This document shows, piece by piece, positions 9,525 through 17,910 of a stretch of 64,000 bases of DNA. The translations under genes were made by a program, and so were the position numbers. Each line of letters starts with the position of its first letter. Position 1 is the first letter of the stretch. Source of the stretch: Pseudomonas mosselii (GTDB lineage: Bacteria; Pseudomonadota; Gammaproteobacteria; Pseudomonadales; Pseudomonadaceae). Where the stretch lies: contig NZ_CP081966.1 in the NCBI RefSeq assembly GCF_019823065.1, positions 3,813,501 to 3,877,500 on the forward strand, written 5' to 3'. The notes under the pieces are model-generated. The model worked only from the letters and a program-made list of their open reading frames with translations. It did no database searches and had not been told where the DNA came from.

Positions 9525-10214
9525 ATGGCAACCCCATCGGCTTCCGAGAAATCTGTTGCGCCCATCGTCGTCCCCGGCCAGCTCACGCTGCGTACCATCC
9601 GCGGCAAGAACGGCCCGTTCACGGTTGGCCGCCTCGCGACGCACCTCGGTACTTTCGAGGTCAAAGACCCGGAGCTGGAGCAGTACCCCGAAGGCAAGTA
9701 CGACGGGGAATTCATCATCAGGTACATCTTCCCGAAGTCCTATCCGGTCGGCGGCGGCATGCGGTTCGAGATCCGTGCCAGCCTCGACGGCATGACGCTC
9801 AACGGCATCGACAAACTCAGCCGCGACGAAGCCCGCAGCTTCGCCACCCAGGACGTCGATCCGCTCGATGAAGAGCAAGGGGCGCAGCCTGCGGCAACGC
9901 CGGCCAAGCCCACCAAAGCGTCCAGGCCCGCCAAGCCCGCACCCGTGCAGGCGTCCGCGGACCCGCTGGTCGATACCACGCCCTTCGGCGTGGATGCGCC
10001 ACCGCCTGCTACGGCCGCTGCCCCCGGCAGCACCGAAGACGGTGACGCCGCGCTCTTCGGCCTGCTGTGGCCGCTGGGCGAGTCCGTGAAACTGGATTCG
10101 ACCATCGACCGCCGCACCCTGCGCGCGCAGATCGCCCGCCTGGGCGAGCTGGGCTACGCGCTGGACTTCAAGACGCAGGAGTGGAGCCGCCAGGCCGAAC
10201 CAAAACCTGCGTGA
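9525..10214 (+). CDS. DUF3275 family protein
   Basis: This 229-aa protein has an N-terminal domain of about 110 residues (LTLRTIRGKNGPFTVGRL, then GEFIIRYIFPKSYPVGGG) that matches the DUF3275 family of ICE accessory proteins. A proline/alanine-rich linker (about 125-175) and a short C-terminal domain (ALFGLLWPLG ... LDFKTQEWS) follow. The domain-linker-domain plan resembles single-strand DNA-binding or adaptor proteins, but that is a structural impression only. ATG 9525 has an AGGAG site nine bases upstream. It is part of the run of separately led small genes. Confidence 0.85.
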   Translation: MATPSASEKSVAPIVVPGQLTLRTIRGKNGPFTVGRLATHLGTFEVKDPELEQYPEGKYDGEFIIRYIFPKSYPVGGGMRFEIRASLDGMTLNGIDKLSRDEARSFATQDVDPLDEEQGAQPAATPAKPTKASRPAKPAPVQASADPLVDTTPFGVDAPPPATAAAPGSTEDGDAALFGLLWPLGESVKLDSTIDRRTLRAQIARLGELGYALDFKTQEWSRQAEPKPA

Positions 10215-10308
10215 TCGCAGACGCCGCATGCGCGGTGTTCTTCATCCACCCGCCGGGGTTCCTTTCCCATGCGGGGGAGGCCCTGGCCATTTTCTGGAGG
10301 TCTCCATC

Positions 10309-10650
10309 ATGTCCACCATCGCTTGCGATACCCCGCGTTCAACGCTGGATGAACCCGCGTGGCGGGACCTTTGCAAAGCGGCCGCCGCACACGCCCAGCG
10401 CGGTTGCGGCTTGTCCTACGACCACTACGTGACGCTCTTCAGTTCGGCGATCGACGCACAGGCCAATCGTTTGCCGGATGAGCAACGTGCTCAGGCTCTC
10501 GAAATCGCGGCCCAGGAATGGGACTACGCAACACCTGCCGAACGGCAGGAAACCCAGGACTGGAATGCGGAGCATGGCTATTGCTCGCACGGGATCGAGT
10601 TCGGCTACTGCCCGGCCGGTTGTGATCGAGACGATGACGACTGGGATTGA
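10309..10650 (+). CDS. Hypothetical ICE protein with a cysteine-rich C-terminus (113 aa)
   Basis: This small acidic protein has an alpha-helical N-terminal part and ends with GYCSHGIEFGYCPAGCDRDDDDWD. The last 25 residues hold three cysteines and a histidine arranged like a small metal-binding knuckle, followed by an aspartate-rich tail. A GGAGG site lies seven bases upstream of ATG 10309. I do not recognise a named family, although proteins of this kind sit at this point in related ICEs. The metal-site suggestion rests only on the C..H/C..C spacing. Confidence 0.65.
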   Translation: MSTIACDTPRSTLDEPAWRDLCKAAAAHAQRGCGLSYDHYVTLFSSAIDAQANRLPDEQRAQALEIAAQEWDYATPAERQETQDWNAEHGYCSHGIEFGYCPAGCDRDDDDWD

Positions 10651-10754
10651 GGGCGACGCATAGGTTCCTTCGCCGCAGATGCGGCATTCCATCACCCGCT
10701 GGGGGTTCTTCCCCACGGGGAGGCCTTCAGCTCAACTTTTCGAGGAGGCCTCTC

Positions 10755-11162
10755 ATGGGCTGGTATTTCTCAAACCAATCGCGGTCCGAACTGATCGCGG
10801 AACTGATCGCACCGCAAGAGACCGAGCGCGCCAGCGTCAAGGTCATCGCTCACACCCTGCGCGGCAACGTGCTGTGGTCCGTCGCCGAAGTGACCGCCAA
10901 GGTCGAAGGCGTGCATCGTGATCTCGCACCGGGCCAGTCCCTGCGCTACATCCGCTGCGATCTGCTTGAACGAAGCGGCGGCCAGTGGGGCTACAAGTCC
11001 TTGGACGAGTCCATGCACCCGTACTACTACACGTGCCCGCTGTCCTATCTGGACCTCGCACCGGAGCAGTCCGCCGACTGGCGTGCAGGCGTTCGCGCCT
11101 ACCACGCCCGGCGGCGCACACCCACGGCATCCGCGGCATCCGCCGCGGCGTCGATGGCCTGA
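10755..11162 (+). CDS. DUF6927 domain protein
   Basis: This 135-aa protein starts MGWYFSNQSRSELIAEL and contains RYIRCDLLERSGGQWGYKSLDESMHPYYY-type residues (the GYKSLDES and YYTCPLSYLDL segments). These are the signature of DUF6927 proteins found on plasmids and ICEs. There is no signal peptide or transmembrane helix, and the tail is alanine/threonine-rich. A strong GGAGG site sits eight bases ahead. The next gene starts 16 bases after its stop without a hairpin leader, so the two are probably co-transcribed. Function unknown. Confidence 0.8.
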   Translation: MGWYFSNQSRSELIAELIAPQETERASVKVIAHTLRGNVLWSVAEVTAKVEGVHRDLAPGQSLRYIRCDLLERSGGQWGYKSLDESMHPYYYTCPLSYLDLAPEQSADWRAGVRAYHARRRTPTASAASAAASMA

Positions 11163-11178
11163 GCCAGGAGGAACCGAC

Positions 11179-11439
11179 ATGGACCCGATCCTGGCAACGC
11201 TTCCGCCCTCGTTGCTGGCACTCGTTGAAGGGAGTTTGTCCAACGACGAAGTGTCCTCCGACGAGGAAATGCTGGCGTACTTCATCGACAACGGCCTCAC
11301 CGAGGACCAGGCACGGCAGGCACTGACCTACCGCGACCAGTACCTCAACAACATCTACCTGGAAGGCTTCACGCCGATCACTTCGGCGGACGAGCCGCTT
11401 CACTTCAACCCGCACACCCGGCAGTTCGAGCCGGACTGA
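11179..11439 (+). CDS. Small acidic hypothetical protein (86 aa)
   Basis: The protein is highly acidic and helical (SNDEVSSDEEMLAYF, LTEDQARQAL), with an FEPD C-terminus and no cysteines or hydrophobic segments. The start is ATG 11179 with AGGAGG at 11166-11171. It is the only gene in this stretch without its own hairpin leader and follows the DUF6927 gene by 16 bases, which suggests they share an mRNA. The acidic nature recalls DNA-mimic or adaptor proteins, but nothing specific supports that. No family recognised. Confidence 0.65.
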   Translation: MDPILATLPPSLLALVEGSLSNDEVSSDEEMLAYFIDNGLTEDQARQALTYRDQYLNNIYLEGFTPITSADEPLHFNPHTRQFEPD

Positions 11440-11457
11440 GCGGTTTTCTTCCACCCC

Positions 11458-11478
11458 CTGGGGCAGTACTTGCCCCAG
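11458..11478 (+). promoter_or_regulatory. Hairpin in leader of the 215-aa gene
   Basis: The perfect stem CTGGGGCA/TGCCCCAG (11458-11465 and 11471-11478) has a GTACT loop. It lies 38 bases ahead of ATG 11516. Confidence 0.5.
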
Positions 11479-11515
11479 CGGGCGGTGCTGTTCCCGTTCA
11501 TCCGAGGACACCACC

Positions 11516-12163
11516 ATGCCCGCAAACACTTCTTCCACGCTGTACCGCATCGACGAATGCCCGGACGTGATGGCCGACGCCTGCGTCGGCGATGACCAGG
11601 GCAACCTGATCTTCCTGTCCATCTGGGCGCGGGACACCGCCGTCCAGCAGTTCCTCGCTCGCCTGACCCTCGGGCGCGACGAGCAGGGACTGGACCAGTT
11701 CCACGTCATCACCGACCAGGGCGGCAGCGTCCCGGTATTCATCGGCAACGTCGATCGCCTGGAAAAGCGCATCACGCGCGCGTACCGGCGGACGCTGTTC
11801 GGCTCGCTGTCCAACGTGTGGCTGTTCGACCGGCGCTGCGTCAAGCCCGACAAGGCCAACGCCAGCGCATTGGCACTGCTGCCACGCGACAGCGCCCACA
11901 GGCTTGACCGCCTGTGGATGCTGGTGCGGGACACCTGCCCGTTGCCGCTGCTCGATCACTGGCGCGAGACCGTGCTGGAACTGCTGCAAACCCGCGAGAT
12001 GCTGGCCCGCCTTCCGTTCGCCCTCGGGCCGCTGGAAGGCCATCGGCTCGCCATCGACGTGCCGGCGCTGACCCTGGCGCTCGGCTCCCTGATCCGCAGC
12101 GACGCGCTCACCGCCTATCCGTATCCGGCCAAGATTTGGACGCCGGAAGCGGTAGCGGCTTGA
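11516..12163 (+). CDS. Conserved hypothetical ICE protein (215 aa)
   Basis: This is a soluble protein without signal peptide or membrane segments. The N-terminal part (about 1-85) is alpha/beta-like. The C-terminal half is helical and leucine-rich (DSAHRLDRLWMLVRDTCPLP, WRETVLELLQTREMLARLP). ATG 11516 follows a weak GAGGAC site. Proteins of this type are regular members of the ICE maintenance block just before the DUF6094 methylase-like gene, but I know no function. The leader holds an eight-base hairpin like those of its neighbours. Confidence 0.7.
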   Translation: MPANTSSTLYRIDECPDVMADACVGDDQGNLIFLSIWARDTAVQQFLARLTLGRDEQGLDQFHVITDQGGSVPVFIGNVDRLEKRITRAYRRTLFGSLSNVWLFDRRCVKPDKANASALALLPRDSAHRLDRLWMLVRDTCPLPLLDHWRETVLELLQTREMLARLPFALGPLEGHRLAIDVPALTLALGSLIRSDALTAYPYPAKIWTPEAVAA

Positions 12164-12227
12164 CCCACCCTCGGAGGCACGCCTTGGCGTACTTCCGTGT
12201 TTCATCCCCGCCAACCAGGAGACTTCC

Positions 12228-13337
12228 ATGGCCCTCATGTTCCCGCGGCTCGCCCGCAATTTCGTCAAGAACGGATATTTCCCGACCGACGAACCCACGC
12301 TCGAAAGAGCGCTCAACGCACTGATGCCCAGCGACGGGCCGATGTGCATCCTCGATCCCTGCGCCGGCGAAGGCGTGGCGATCGCCGAAGCCGCCCATGC
12401 CCTCGGGCGCGAGCAGGCAAAGGCGTTCGCCGTCGAGTTCGACGCGGAGCGGGCGCGCCATGCCCGCGGCCTGGTCGATCACTGCCTGCACGCGGACCTG
12501 ATGGACACGATGGTCTCCAAGCAGTCCTTCGGGCTGCTCTGGCTCAACCCGCCGTATGGGGACCTGTCCAAGGACGTCAACGGCAACATCGGCTATCAGG
12601 GCCAGGGCCGTGCCCGCCTTGAAAAGCTGTTCTACCAGCGCACGCTCTCGCTGCTGCAATACGGCGGCGTGCTGGTTTTCATCGTCCCCGGCTACGTGCT
12701 CGACGCGGAGTTGGTCGGCTGGCTGACGCGCCACTACACGGACCTGCGCATCTACCGAGCGGTGGAGACGCAGTTCAAGCAGGTGGTGATCTTCGGACGC
12801 CGGGTGCGCCAGCGCGAGCAGGTGCCCGATGGCGTCAAGGCCGTGCGCAATCTGCTGTTGCAGGTAGGGCAAGGCGAAGTCGAAGCCGAGGAACTGCCGA
12901 GCGAGTGGCCGTTCCTGCCGTACATCGTCCCCGCCAGCCCGGCCGAGCCAGAGCATTTCTTCCGCGTGACGATGGAGCCCGAGCAGTTCGCCGATGAGGT
13001 TGGCAGGCTGCAAGGCTTGTGGCCATCGCAGGACACGCACCTGGGGGCTGCGCAGCAATCGCTGCGTCCACCGGCGCGGGCCTTGTCCCGCTGGCATCTC
13101 GCCCTGGCTCTGGCCGCGGGTGCGATCTCGGGGGTTGTGCGCTCCAAGACCGGGCGCGTGCTCGTCGTCAAAGGTGACACCCACAAGGACAAGACGCTCC
13201 AGCGGGAGTTCACCGAACGCGAAGACGGCTCCATCGCCGAGACCCGCATCCTCACCGACAAGTTCGTTCCCGTCATCCGCGCGTGGGACATGACACCTGG
13301 CTCCGCGACACGGGGCGAGGTGTTGACCATTCGCTGA
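12228..13337 (+). CDS. DUF6094 protein, adenine-DNA-methyltransferase-like
   Basis: This 369-aa protein has a Rossmann-type methyltransferase core. DPCAGEG (residues 43-49) is the S-adenosylmethionine-binding loop, and NPPY (107-110) is the catalytic motif of N6-adenine DNA methyltransferases. A segment near residue 65-75 (AFAVEFD) fits the acidic ribose-binding motif. The C-terminal third lacks an obvious target-recognition repeat and matches the DUF6094 family of ICEs and plasmids. No restriction enzyme is adjacent, so it would be an orphan methylase, perhaps marking the element's DNA against host restriction. CCAGGAG precedes ATG 12228. Activity is inferred from motifs only. Confidence 0.83.
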   Translation: MALMFPRLARNFVKNGYFPTDEPTLERALNALMPSDGPMCILDPCAGEGVAIAEAAHALGREQAKAFAVEFDAERARHARGLVDHCLHADLMDTMVSKQSFGLLWLNPPYGDLSKDVNGNIGYQGQGRARLEKLFYQRTLSLLQYGGVLVFIVPGYVLDAELVGWLTRHYTDLRIYRAVETQFKQVVIFGRRVRQREQVPDGVKAVRNLLLQVGQGEVEAEELPSEWPFLPYIVPASPAEPEHFFRVTMEPEQFADEVGRLQGLWPSQDTHLGAAQQSLRPPARALSRWHLALALAAGAISGVVRSKTGRVLVVKGDTHKDKTLQREFTEREDGSIAETRILTDKFVPVIRAWDMTPGSATRGEVLTIR

Positions 13338-13387
13338 TCCACCGGACGCGCTGCCGTCCTGCTGTACCAACTCGAAGGAGAAACACC

Positions 13388-13708
13388 ATGATCCCCAATC
13401 CGTTCAAGCGGCCTGCGCCGCACAAGCAACCGTTGTTCGCACCGAGTACGTTGAAGTTGAGCGAGAAGGTGCATTGGCTGGCCCGGCGAGGCCTGATCGA
13501 CCCCTTGGCCTATGTCCAGCGCCATGTGCGCGGGGACTGGGGCGAGATCGATGAGGCCACACGCCAAGCCAACGACGTGGCGATCCAACAGGACAACCTA
13601 ATGATCTCGCAGTTCAGGATCACGCCGGACCTGGCGCTGATCGTCAAGACCAGCGAGGACCACCAGACCACGGTGGTCCAGCTTCCCGAAGAGCGGGACC
13701 TGATCTGA
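13388..13708 (+). CDS. Small hypothetical protein, paralogue A (106 aa)
   Basis: This 106-aa soluble protein contains LARRGLIDPLAYVQRHVRGDWGE, a conserved LDP..Y..RH.RGDWG signature, followed by a short beta-rich C-terminus (DLALIVKTSEDHQTTVVQLPEE). The next gene (13798-14103) has the same signature and the same domain plan, so the two are tandem paralogues. An AAGGAG site (13375-13380) precedes ATG 13388. It is known to me only as a plasmid-related protein of ICEs, and no function is assigned. Confidence 0.75.
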   Translation: MIPNPFKRPAPHKQPLFAPSTLKLSEKVHWLARRGLIDPLAYVQRHVRGDWGEIDEATRQANDVAIQQDNLMISQFRITPDLALIVKTSEDHQTTVVQLPEERDLI

Positions 13709-13797
13709 GGCCCCACATCGTCATCCTCATCCACCTGACGGAGCCACTTCACTCCGGCAGGGGTGTCGTGGCTCAATGACTCATCAAGGAGGAGCCC

Positions 13798-14103
13798 ATG
13801 GCATCGCATCGCATCGAAACCTACTGCCAGCGGCTGGCGTTCCCCATCGGGGCGCTCATCTTCAGCAGAGGTGTAGACCGCCTGGTCCGCGCGGGTCGCC
13901 TGGACCCGATCCCGTACTTCAGGCGCCACACCCGTGGCGACTGGGGCGACGTCAACATCCAGCAATGGCAGACGAACAGCAGCGCGCTTCAATCGGGCGC
14001 GTCGCTGGAATCGCACTACGTGATCCATCCGGGGCTCGCCATTCGCATCGTCACCGATTCGCAGCGCTGCGCAACCGTCATCGTGCTTCCGTCCGAAGAC
14101 TGA
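13798..14103 (+). CDS. Small hypothetical protein, paralogue B (101 aa)
   Basis: The protein has the signature LVRAGRLDPIPYFRRHTRGDWG and ends in a beta-rich stretch (GLAIRIVTDSQRCATVIVLPSED). It can be aligned with the gene at 13388 over its whole length without large gaps, at moderate identity, indicating an old tandem duplication. AAGGAGG (13785-13791) precedes ATG 13798. The leader holds a long-loop stem GAGCCAC/GTGGCTC. Function unknown. Confidence 0.75.
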   Translation: MASHRIETYCQRLAFPIGALIFSRGVDRLVRAGRLDPIPYFRRHTRGDWGDVNIQQWQTNSSALQSGASLESHYVIHPGLAIRIVTDSQRCATVIVLPSED

Positions 14104-14179
14104 GCACGGTTCACCTGCGGGCCGCCCAGGCCAGCACCTTCAACCACCCTCAGCCACGCGTCGATTCTCTTCCCACCAC

Positions 14180-14226
14180 GGGGCATGCCATTGCCCCGCT
14201 GGGGGTGGTGCATGCCCCATTTTTCT
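14180..14226 (+). terminator. Terminator-like hairpin ahead of the helicase gene
   Basis: The stem GGGGCATG/CATGCCCC (14180-14187 and 14211-14218) encloses a smaller GCCCCGC/GGGG pairing and is followed by ATTTTTC. It lies only 14 bases before the helicase start codon, so it could act as an attenuator of that gene as well as a terminator for the one before. Confidence 0.6.
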
Positions 14227-14239
14227 TTGGAGCATCACC

Positions 14240-16519
14240 ATGTCCCTCGATCTCGAAACCACTGCCGCTGAATCCGCGCCCGTACAGGGCGAACTGCTCG
14301 ACGCGGAATCTTCCCCTCTGACCCTGAGCCTTCAGGATTTTGTCGGCGAGTTCGGCGACGAACTACTCGACGCCCTCAACAGCGCTAATCCGCCGGTCTA
14401 TACCGGCCAACCGCAGGCGCACCGGCAACTGGTGGTCGCCAGCCTCAAGCGCAAGCTGTTCCCAGCCCAGGCCGAAGTCGTCCACGCCGCCGCCGAGCTG
14501 CTGATCGACCGTGGCGAACGTGCTGCGATCGTCAATGGCGAGATGGGCTGCGGCAAGACGACCGTCGGCATTGCCACGGCCGCCGTGCTCAACGCCGAAG
14601 GCTATCGCCGCACTCTGGTGCTGTCGCCGCCCCACCTGGTTTACAAGTGGCGGCGCGAGATCCAGGAGACGGTGGCCGGTGCCAAGGTGTGGGTACTCAA
14701 CGGGCCGGATACGCTCGTCAAGCTCATCAAGCTGCGCGAGCAGTTGGGCGTGCAGCCCACGGGCCAGGAGTTCTTCGTCCTGGGGCGCGTCAGGATGCGG
14801 ATGGGCTTTCACTGGAAGCCTGTCTTCACCACGCGGCGCACCCGCCACGGCGACGTGGCGGCCTGCCCGGACTGCGGCACGGTCATCACCGACCTCGACG
14901 GCGAGCCGGTCAACCCGATCGCGCTCCAAGCCGAGGAGTGCCGCAGGAAGTGCGGCCACTGCGCCGCGCCCCTGTGGACACTGATCCGCCCGCGCAGTCT
15001 GTCCGGCAGCGACCAGTCCTCGGCCGTGCTCAAAGCCTTAAAGCGCATACCGACCATCGGAGAGGTCACCGCGCAGAAGCTGATGCAAAAGTTCGGTGAC
15101 GGGTTCCTGGCGTCGATGCTCGGCGACAACATCCATGAGTTCATCAACCTCATGGATGGCAACGGCGAGCTGGTGTTTTCCGACCGTCAGGCCACGCGCA
15201 TGGAACGTGCGATGGCCAACATGGAGTTCGGCTTTGGCGAGGGCGGCTATCAGCCGTCCGAGTTCATCAAACGCTACCTGCCGCAAGGCACGTTCGACCT
15301 GCTCATCGCCGATGAGGCACATGAGTACAAGAACGGGGGCAGTGCCCAGGGCCAGGCCATGGGCGTGCTGGCGGCGAAGGCTCGCAAGACCTTGCTGCTG
15401 ACCGGCACGTTGATGGGCGGCTACGGGGACGACCTGTTCCACCTGCTGTTCCGAGCCCTTCCGGGGCGGATGATCGAAGACGGCTACCGCCCGACCACGA
15501 GCGGCAGCATGACCTCGGCTGCGATGGCGTTCATGCGCGATCACGGGGTGTTGAAGGACATCTACTCCGAGAGCACCGGCACGGCGCACAAGACGGCCAA
15601 GGGCACCAAGGTATCGGTGCGCACGGTCAAGGCCCCGGGGTTTGGCCCCAAGGGCGTGCTGCGCTGCATCCTGCCGTTCACGATCTTTCTCAAGCTCAAG
15701 GACATCGGTGGCAACGTCCTGCCGCCGTATGACGAGGAGTTCCGTGAAGTCGCGATGGACACGGCGCAAGCCGCGGCCTACCGCGATCTGGCGGGTCGGC
15801 TGACCGCGGAGCTGAAACAGGCTCTGGCGCGACGCGATACGACCTTGCTGGGTGTGGTCCTCAACGTGCTGCTGGCCTGGCCGGATTGCTGCTTCCGGTC
15901 GGAGACCGTGGTGCATCCGCGCACGCGCAACACCTTGGCGTTTGTCCCGGCTCAGTTCAACGAGTTCGAGATCAGCCCCAAGGAGCGTGAGCTGATCGAC
16001 ATCTGCAAAGAGGAGAAGGCGCAGGGCCGCAAGGTCCTGGCCTACACGGTCTATACCGGCACGCGCGACACCACGTCGCGCCTGAAGGTGTTGCTGGAGC
16101 AGGAAGGCTTCAAGGTGGCGGTGCTGCGCGCGAGCGTGGATGCCAGCCGCCGCGAAGACTGGATCGCCGAGCAACTGGACCGTGGCATCGACGTGCTCAT
16201 CACCAACCCCGAGTTGGTCAAGACGGGGCTGGACCTGTTGGAGTTCCCGACGATCGTGTTCATGCAGTCGGGCTACAACGTGTACTCGCTCCAGCAGGCG
16301 GCACGCCGCTCCTGGCGCATCGGGCAGAAGCAGCCCGTGCGTGTGATCTACCTCGGCTACGCCGGTTCCTCGCAGATGACCTGCCTGGAGCTGATGGCCA
16401 AGAAGATCATGGTCTCGCAGTCCACCTCGGGCGACGTGCCCGAATCCGGGCTCGATGTCCTGAACCAGGACGGTGATTCCGTCGAGGTCGCACTGGCCCG
16501 GCAGCTTGTCGCCGCATGA
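14240..16519 (+). CDS. SNF2-like DEAH-box helicase of the ICE
   Basis: This 759-aa superfamily-2 helicase/translocase has motif I GEMGCGKT at residues 100-107 and motif II DEAH near 358-361. A cysteine pair set CPDCG (about 209) and CGHC (about 238) is inserted between motifs I and II and looks like a zinc ribbon. The C-terminal helicase domain carries SWRIGQKQPVRV near 690-702, the SNF2-type motif VI. It is expected to act on double-stranded DNA in the cytoplasm, perhaps in replication or remodelling of the excised element. TTTGGAG precedes ATG 14240. It closes the maintenance block and is followed by a strong terminator. Confidence 0.9.
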   Translation: MSLDLETTAAESAPVQGELLDAESSPLTLSLQDFVGEFGDELLDALNSANPPVYTGQPQAHRQLVVASLKRKLFPAQAEVVHAAAELLIDRGERAAIVNGEMGCGKTTVGIATAAVLNAEGYRRTLVLSPPHLVYKWRREIQETVAGAKVWVLNGPDTLVKLIKLREQLGVQPTGQEFFVLGRVRMRMGFHWKPVFTTRRTRHGDVAACPDCGTVITDLDGEPVNPIALQAEECRRKCGHCAAPLWTLIRPRSLSGSDQSSAVLKALKRIPTIGEVTAQKLMQKFGDGFLASMLGDNIHEFINLMDGNGELVFSDRQATRMERAMANMEFGFGEGGYQPSEFIKRYLPQGTFDLLIADEAHEYKNGGSAQGQAMGVLAAKARKTLLLTGTLMGGYGDDLFHLLFRALPGRMIEDGYRPTTSGSMTSAAMAFMRDHGVLKDIYSESTGTAHKTAKGTKVSVRTVKAPGFGPKGVLRCILPFTIFLKLKDIGGNVLPPYDEEFREVAMDTAQAAAYRDLAGRLTAELKQALARRDTTLLGVVLNVLLAWPDCCFRSETVVHPRTRNTLAFVPAQFNEFEISPKERELIDICKEEKAQGRKVLAYTVYTGTRDTTSRLKVLLEQEGFKVAVLRASVDASRREDWIAEQLDRGIDVLITNPELVKTGLDLLEFPTIVFMQSGYNVYSLQQAARRSWRIGQKQPVRVIYLGYAGSSQMTCLELMAKKIMVSQSTSGDVPESGLDVLNQDGDSVEVALARQLVAA

Positions 16520-16531
16520 CACGTTCCACTT

Positions 16532-16556
16532 ACGGCCCTTCGGGGCCGTTTTTTTT
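16532..16556 (+). terminator. Strong Rho-independent terminator after the helicase gene
   Basis: ACGGCCC-TTCG-GGGCCGT (16532-16549), with a UUCG tetraloop and eight following T residues. It separates the maintenance block from the first transfer operon. Confidence 0.92.
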
Positions 16557-16590
16557 GCCGCTCCCGGTAAATCGGACGCTGCCTGGTTCG

Positions 16591-16599
16591 CATTGTTTG
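16591..16599 (+). promoter_or_regulatory. ATTGTTTG motif ahead of the first transfer operon
   Basis: CATTGTTTG lies 59 bases upstream of pilL and after the terminator. The same octamer occurs ahead of the other two transfer operons (30119-30126 and 39460-39467). Its role as promoter or activator site is inferred from position only. Confidence 0.45.
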
Positions 16600-16657
16600 C
16601 TGCCGCTCGCGGCCTGAGCGGCGATGGTGAGGGCTGGATGTTTCAGGACGCCGAGCT

Positions 16658-17257
16658 ATGTGCCCCTCTCCACCGTGGTTTCACTATCCCGAACGCCGCC
16701 TTCTGGCGGGATTTCTCGGCCTGCTGTGGTCGGTGCTGGCCGGTGGCTGCGCGACGACGACTGCGCCGGTCGCGCCCGACACCATCGCGGAAGTCTTGGC
16801 CGCGCCTGAACCCGAGGCTTCCGAGTACATCCCGGTCGTGCGCTACGCCCGCTACACACTGGTCGAACTGGCACCCATGGCGGCGCAGCGCGACCTGTTG
16901 TTGCAGACCATCGACGTGTCCATGCCCGAGGATGCCCGCGCCACGGTCGGGGATGGGCTTCGGCACGTGCTCAAACGCAGCGGCTATGGCCTGTGCCAGA
17001 CCGCGCATGCCGTGATCGAGCTGTACGCGCTGCCGTTGCCGGCGGTACACCTGCACCTCGGCCCCATGACCTTGCGCGATGCGCTGCTCACGCTGGCTGG
17101 CCCGGCCTGGGAACTGCACGCGGATGACCGCGCACGGCAAATCTGCTTCGAGCGGCCCGGCGATCGCGCGGTCGCCGAGTCCCCATCCGAGCCACCCGCC
17201 ACCGAGGCGGTGCAGACGTTCCCGCTGGCACCCATGGTTTCGGGAGGCCAGCCATGA
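16658..17257 (+). CDS. pilL: PilL-like lipoprotein, TIGR03748 type
   Basis: This 199-aa protein has a hydrophobic leader and a lipobox LAGG-Cys31, so it should be an outer-membrane-anchored lipoprotein facing the periplasm. The body (YIPVVRYARYTLVELAP, LHLGPMTLRDALLTLAGPAWEL) matches the N-terminal domain of PilL found in PFGI-1-type conjugation systems, probably a secretin-associated pilotin or STN-like domain. It is the first gene of the transfer operon. The next gene overlaps it by the ATGA stop/start. The start is preceded only by a weak GGACG, so translation may be limited. Confidence 0.85.
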   Translation: MCPSPPWFHYPERRLLAGFLGLLWSVLAGGCATTTAPVAPDTIAEVLAAPEPEASEYIPVVRYARYTLVELAPMAAQRDLLLQTIDVSMPEDARATVGDGLRHVLKRSGYGLCQTAHAVIELYALPLPAVHLHLGPMTLRDALLTLAGPAWELHADDRARQICFERPGDRAVAESPSEPPATEAVQTFPLAPMVSGGQP

Positions 17258-17898
17258 ACGCCCCGCAACCTGCCCAGCGATCGACCGCCGCCGTGGTGGT
17301 GCAGAGCCTGATGTGGCTCTGGTTGATCTTCCTCAGCGTCTTGGCGGCCCTGGGCTACCAGGCCCTCAGCGACCAGGCCGACCAGGAGCGGCTGGATTCC
17401 CGCCTGCAACGCCTGGAAGCGCAGGCAACTGGCTTGGCCGAGACGATCGAGGCCATCCAGCAGCGCCCGGCCGTCGCGACGGACGCTGACCTCAAAGACA
17501 CCCGCCAGATTCTGGAAGCACGCGCGGCCCAGGTCGAGAAATCTCTCAGTGGCTACGCAGCGGCCGACGACCTCCAGGCGCTGCGCGCGGAGGTCGAGCA
17601 GATCAAGGCGCGCCAAGCCGCCGCGCGTGCCACCGCACCCGCCCAGCGGCGCGCATCGCGCACGTCCGCCGCCTCCAAGACCGAGCTGCCGCCGCTGCCA
17701 TTCCGCGTCGTCGGCGCCGAACTGCGCGCCGGCCAGCGCAGCGTGTCCGTCGCGCCGAGCATCGGGGACTTCACGCCCGCCCAACTTCAGGTGCTGCTGC
17801 CCGGGGATGCGGTCGGCCCGTGGCGCCTGCAGGCGATCGAGGGCAACACCGCAGTGTTCCAGGCCGGCAACCAGACCCGCCGCGTGGCGATTCCCTGA
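17254..17898 (+). CDS. Conjugation-associated membrane protein with coiled coil (214 aa)
   Basis: One transmembrane helix lies near the N-terminus (about residues 15-38, LMWLWLIFLSVLAALGY). A long charged helix rich in Q, E, R and A (about 45-130) is predicted to be a coiled coil. A small C-terminal beta domain (PPLPFRVVGAELRAGQRSV ... TRRVAIP) is probably in the periplasm. It overlaps pilL by ATGA and precedes TIGR03759 by 12 bases. Proteins of this plan hold this place in ICEclc-type elements. I have no specific family name; a role in assembling the transfer apparatus is inferred from position. Confidence 0.75.
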   Translation: MNAPQPAQRSTAAVVVQSLMWLWLIFLSVLAALGYQALSDQADQERLDSRLQRLEAQATGLAETIEAIQQRPAVATDADLKDTRQILEARAAQVEKSLSGYAAADDLQALRAEVEQIKARQAAARATAPAQRRASRTSAASKTELPPLPFRVVGAELRAGQRSVSVAPSIGDFTPAQLQVLLPGDAVGPWRLQAIEGNTAVFQAGNQTRRVAIP

Positions 17899-17910
17899 CC
17901 GGAGCACCCC

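Noticed and set aside
15038..16522. 494-codon open frame on the minus strand opposite the helicase
   Set aside because: No motif or ribosome site; the helicase has clear motifs on the plus strand.
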